From: Candidatus Poseidoniales archaeon
GTDB lineage: Archaea > Thermoplasmatota > Poseidoniia > Poseidoniales > Thalassarchaeaceae
DNA: 48,813 bases
Direction: 5' to 3'
Assembly (NCBI GenBank): GCA_003602515.1
Contig: QQSB01000005.1
Coordinates: 35,129 to 83,941, forward strand
In this document: in pieces, positions 46,801 through 48,813 of the stretch
Numbering within the stretch: position 1 is the first letter of the stretch
How the letters are laid out: each line of letters opens with the position of its first letter
Program-made: the position numbers and the translations under genes
The notes under the pieces: generated by a model
The model's database searches: none
What the model saw: only the letters and a program-made list of their open reading frames with translations
What the model was told of the DNA's origin: nothing

Positions 46801-48813
46801 GAATCCAGGTAGAGGGGGTGTCGGCATCTCCCACCTGTCCACTTATCGATGGAAGGCCTAACGTGGAGGTTCCATAACCGACATATGTCCTTGCGATCAT
46901 CGTATCGAAGAAACTGTCCAGATGCTGATATTCCATGTCCGTCATCTGTATCATGTCCTCTCCCGTGGCTGCTCCGGAGGCCTGGGCCTTCAAATCGTCC
47001 ATGTACCTACTTTGGAACTCATCAGCGGACATAGGACCTTGGTTTGTTTCGTAAGTTGTTGTTATGTAGGAATTGATGTCAAGTCCGGAAAGATGAGTTG
47101 GAGCATGGAAGATTCCAGTAGTTTGGCCCCTGTGATAAGCCTGGTAATCCTGGTAGTACTTACCTCCGAGGGGATATAGTCGGTTATCTACCGCAAAGTA
47201 TCGAATCTCGTGATTCCTAGAAGTTGTACTTCCATGCGACTCTTCGTAATCTGATACCTCGTACGAGTCGATGGAAGAGATTCCATCGTATATCTGTACG
47301 AGATCATCGAGCGCGAAGGCCGTGATTAGGAATGCACGGGCCAAACCGAATCTGGCATTGGTTCTGTGGAGTGCTGTCGAGAGATCATCGTAATCATCAA
47401 TGATGTCTCTGGTATATCGGTAACCTGCCATATCGTAGTGGCTGGCGTCATCAAATTCTACCAATTCGAACGCAGATGACGATCCACGAGCTTGATCGAA
47501 GAGAGACATTGCTTCGGATGAATTGGTAGTCATTTCTCCGTATTGTTCACCGTTTACCAACACAACATATGTGTCCAAACAAGACTCAACGCATGTCAGG
47601 CCGTTGCTATCCAGGGGATTGCCCATGAGCAATTCTGCATCGCCATATTCAGCAATAACGGCCATCAAACGATCTTCTACAAACTCCTTGTTGTTATTGG
47701 AAGTAATGGCCTCGAATTCCTGAACCTGCTCTTCTGACATAGTCTCCTGTAGGACCGTTAGGAATGATTCACCGAGTTGGCCGTTTATGCTCTTGTCGCC
47801 CATCGCCAAGGTGGTGATGAACAAAGAAAGTGTGTCTTCCTGCCCTCCCGATAGTAGCATTGCCCCACTGTTAGGGATTCCAGATTGGAAGTTGTCCGCA
47901 ACAGTGGGATGCTGGCCAGAGGCTAGGGCCTGGAATCCATAATCCCACCAGGAAACGAAGGCAGGACGATCGCTGAAGGGTGTCTCGCTATCCTGATGTG
48001 ACAGCCAATCATATGCCTCATTCCAACCCTGGGAGTTGAAACTTGGACCGAAGGTACCCATGTACCATAGTCCAGAGTCGCTTTGGTCGTAGGCATCACT
48101 ATTCATGACCGAAAACAATCCTAACAGGTCCTGCCTCAGTATGTCCGGGACAATATCGTATAGGCTCTGATCGACTTCACTTGCTGATTGGTCGCCCCTT
48201 GGGATTCCAGCGTCGATTCCATATGTAGCGTGCTGAGATGATATGAGGAGCAAAACCATGATCATGGCTGGGACTCCCGGACGAGCCTTGGAAGCGGGCC
48301 AGAGGGACTTGAAGCGGGTCCTTGGTGTCCCAATTCCTGAGTTCCGCCATACCTTGGTGAAAGATGGCAGACTTGCAGCACTCCATAGCATGGAAATTCC
48401 AATCCCCCCTACTACTGCCATTACTGGGGTTGCGTTGATGATGAAACGCCCGGCCGACCATGCCATGTATGTCGCGATAATGGTCCAAAGGCCCAGGAGA
48501 GTCAGTTCTGACTTGTTCTTCCTGCTTCCCCTCCACAATAGCAGGAATGCGCATCCTATAGCGATTAAAGCCACAATGGGCCCATAGGAAGCGAAGAGGA
48601 CCCCGCGCTCGGGGGCTTGTGCCTCACCGATAGTGCCGAATATCTTGTTCTTGGAGAAGTAGAAACCACCAGTAAATAGGATGTCCCACCCATTGAATAA
48701 ATCCCTGGCCTGGAGTATGAATAGCAATGCGAGGATAGAGCCGAATAATGTGCTTCCTCCTAGCACTACCAAAAGCCACGGCTTGTCCCTGAATGAGCTA
48801 GACACCCACCCCA
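40889..48813 (-). CDS. aglB: AglB/Stt3-type oligosaccharyltransferase fused to a giant multidomain ectodomain (5' partial at window edge)
   Basis: TM segments with 'MAWSAGRFIINATPVMAVVGG'; 'FVSWWDYGFQALASGQHPTVADNFQSG' (WWDYG at 47936-47950); then carboxypeptidase-regulatory/Ig-like repeats, TSP3 motif 'NDDDGDGVINGEDAFPNDSTETSDNDNDGIGDNEDSDDDNDGELDD', C-terminal TM 'YLAYGFLIMLVAALLYFTRRPGRR'. Confidence 0.88.
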   Translation of the reverse strand, partial: GWVSSSFRDKPWLLVVLGGSTLFGSILALLFILQARDLFNGWDILFTGGFYFSKNKIFGTIGEAQAPERGVLFASYGPIVALIAIGCAFLLLWRGSRKNKSELTLLGLWTIIATYMAWSAGRFIINATPVMAVVGGIGISMLWSAASLPSFTKVWRNSGIGTPRTRFKSLWPASKARPGVPAMIMVLLLISSQHATYGIDAGIPRGDQSASEVDQSLYDIVPDILRQDLLGLFSVMNSDAYDQSDSGLWYMGTFGPSFNSQGWNEAYDWLSHQDSETPFSDRPAFVSWWDYGFQALASGQHPTVADNFQSGIPNSGAMLLSGGQEDTLSLFITTLAMGDKSINGQLGESFLTVLQETMSEEQVQEFEAITSNNNKEFVEDRLMAVIAEYGDAELLMGNPLDSNGLTCVESCLDTYVVLVNGEQYGEMTTNSSEAMSLFDQARGSSSAFELVEFDDASHYDMAGYRYTRDIIDDYDDLSTALHRTNARFGLARAFLITAFALDDLVQIYDGISSIDSYEVSDYEESHGSTTSRNHEIRYFAVDNRLYPLGGKYYQDYQAYHRGQTTGIFHAPTHLSGLDINSYITTTYETNQGPMSADEFQSRYMDDLKAQASGAATGEDMIQMTDMEYQHLDSFFDTMIARTYVGYGTSTLGLPSISGQVGDADTPSTWILPNSLTGTPGSYLQGAMALPGAMMNHFVLSNWYDPTNGTSCEEIQITGSASTVAGDSQLSDVSLNSADSLSSGWSQIQSGGPWKMTQVEEGVIPINALTSNYDPEDETLSINSPASSSANDSEFVLTGKVDRYCGSIYDSNRNVKILKYYSGASLQGTVTLEGVGPVPNARILIERDAFSGDESADEDGNVVDNDSRTYWIPIGTTQADEHGHFSFSAPAGKIRVSAFSGEPDLDAARESLLSGSANLMSELFLETSQNRDVNPVTGILANVYGSTWLSETIVNISGSDGHSNGESVIQAPISVSPSTASGILSWSGELDFDGEPVLSANVILTPSSDEVEIQPYVAMTSDGSMTGEDLRFSGTGEVTFLGEGTMESMGAVSVQDFTGTHTQAVFDNHSITGEGQFSGKGIIDGTLSGDFPDCTGDSVPEDYDACVNEEGHYFLDGIANGSGKFTSEGVSEFTRELSQATFIGSGNFATSASDELSTFGTINGTGIFSGHGSFSGPMVRPGSFHIVDALPGEYIVSVDFGTGDHVELAEPFVVPLTSSEIQTPVTITGGAVKGTVSIFTGRPLSSEVSIFSINGSSDDSDEECQGVITQPCFVTPDESGSFEVGPIVPGSYLAEVDIDDDGFPEISQAFTFESGFVTLVSFPSEVPQTSDITFTLSDDGTSVDDLQLQFIPEDISRSSVTAVFDNASKSYHAELNPGNWILNYTLSDQKQLWQRVAIGDADLTESFEFLVSQVVTGIVIDKPVKGDDISDPLSRVTNQEILFQWDGFTLESITDSFGEFSVILPQGAFVHATVERMVGAGGFFSNGTSFQVTDSMENITIELTDSTIVLGEVSLNREGNTYNQGFSGWAPVFAKANNLDGTTDAVWREEVDDLGRFDMLLPLGNWSFTLEAGNEMSANSVVKEVNTSSEPMVELLVLPTNITVEIDFFIDHAGDNNASNGTPVSYPFEIKPLSPNGDGYTVSMEGSEWVQTGLAEISLEPGRYRIVVERANSSADEPFDTLYDTNEIFEVEIGSTSTVKRSVGFEPRWLVNITLRNESGQLLENHEVKFESIENGWIQTFTTNDDGILVEYIEEGDWIVIVDEFETNPGVYEGLRRSISTSQSTAGSRLNFQTAELASVTVTLQSTSDVASPELIELKISSEEGLGSFVSSIGGFDQPLEIRLVPGSWNVEINQTNQDGVRTLLENTSLVESGVTVGPNHQVFLTAEKLVSLSGKVFWDLDDDGSPGFSEGLSNASVNITGDAESPIHHLVTDNDGGWSTFLPVQSSWNITVERDGFGTQTSLVEIGETSVIEDIEISAGEVEISGSISYLDQSCISSGEWQVEMIPSHGISRDRVSVSGNSLGEWTVMIQPGSWVTMATSTSEASECTGLISIEPLEVGVDGGSVESELTVGGTLRLETSWLAFDGSAHDLTEIDDYDLVIEYGPISWSEELGSDGILTLLLLPGTVQTSSSFELNEGVRNVSYSGGKGISIRAGQVSPINTLSIDRVSKQSITVSVQGDDRAGVEEIDTTCTNDDDGDGVINGEDAFPNDSTETSDNDNDGIGDNEDSDDDNDGELDDVDDFPLGQGLPTSTAVGCKYQNAEFSISVEYDGHNSFDEYTVVGTVPGADGLDWNVHFQNSSGGWVDSATFDLGLSDSDLIEQINIRVVPANVGVAHHFPDGHLVLVKISTEQGYSTQIELRVDVPEYNGIELNEPENLYFSGEETAVTIEIPFKNTGNSDELFYFEFDSSEWWQFAGPTTQPVSPFSDGIATFTLVRPNEPELPSSYTEEVTFTVSDQDNNTYSGSTVMKMDSPVLAINGETARILGGNAFASFGQIESYSVNISNGGNVDAENVNLVATLCSDIDCENPVGVNSTSSGSVSAMSESTFYVTMDYTQFTESKKYWIVFSIEGELLDEQSRSCTSPRSEGKPSCVFEAQLWTSSDENDSLKYLAYGFLIMLVAALLYFTRRPGRRVSAPF

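Overview
This ~49 kb window is gene-dense archaeal DNA. Gene content (archaeal-type GluRS and PheT, RNase P protein Rnp4, S15P, type II GAPDH, ArcS-like archaeosine synthase, UPF0201 protein, AglB/Stt3 oligosaccharyltransferase) and very large Asp-rich secreted proteins fit a planktonic Thermoplasmatota/Marine Group II (Poseidoniales)-like euryarchaeon; the lineage is inference. Housekeeping genes are interleaved with four giant envelope/secreted ORFs (1588, 1909, 1420 and at least 2638 codons, about 46% of the window). Best leads: (1) an oligosaccharyltransferase with an intact WWDYG motif fused in one ORF to a ~2000-residue, C-terminally anchored ectodomain, followed on the same strand by a membrane-anchored S8 protease, a beta-helix surface protein and a STAND/TPR regulator; (2) a pheT gene whose N-terminal homology runs upstream of any ATG/GTG/TTG and seems to start at ATT behind a Shine-Dalgarno-like GAGGTGA; (3) a DHH/RecJ/Cdc45-like protein beside S15 with an apparently lost catalytic motif; (4) a single-chain fusion of a GXGXG domain with a reduced glutamate-synthase-like barrel; (5) W-rich cytoplasmic C-tails on unrelated surface proteins; (6) a perfect 8-bp inverted repeat in a divergent promoter. 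No CRISPR array, transposase, integrase or convincing tRNA was seen. All functional calls come from reading motifs by eye; no database search was run.
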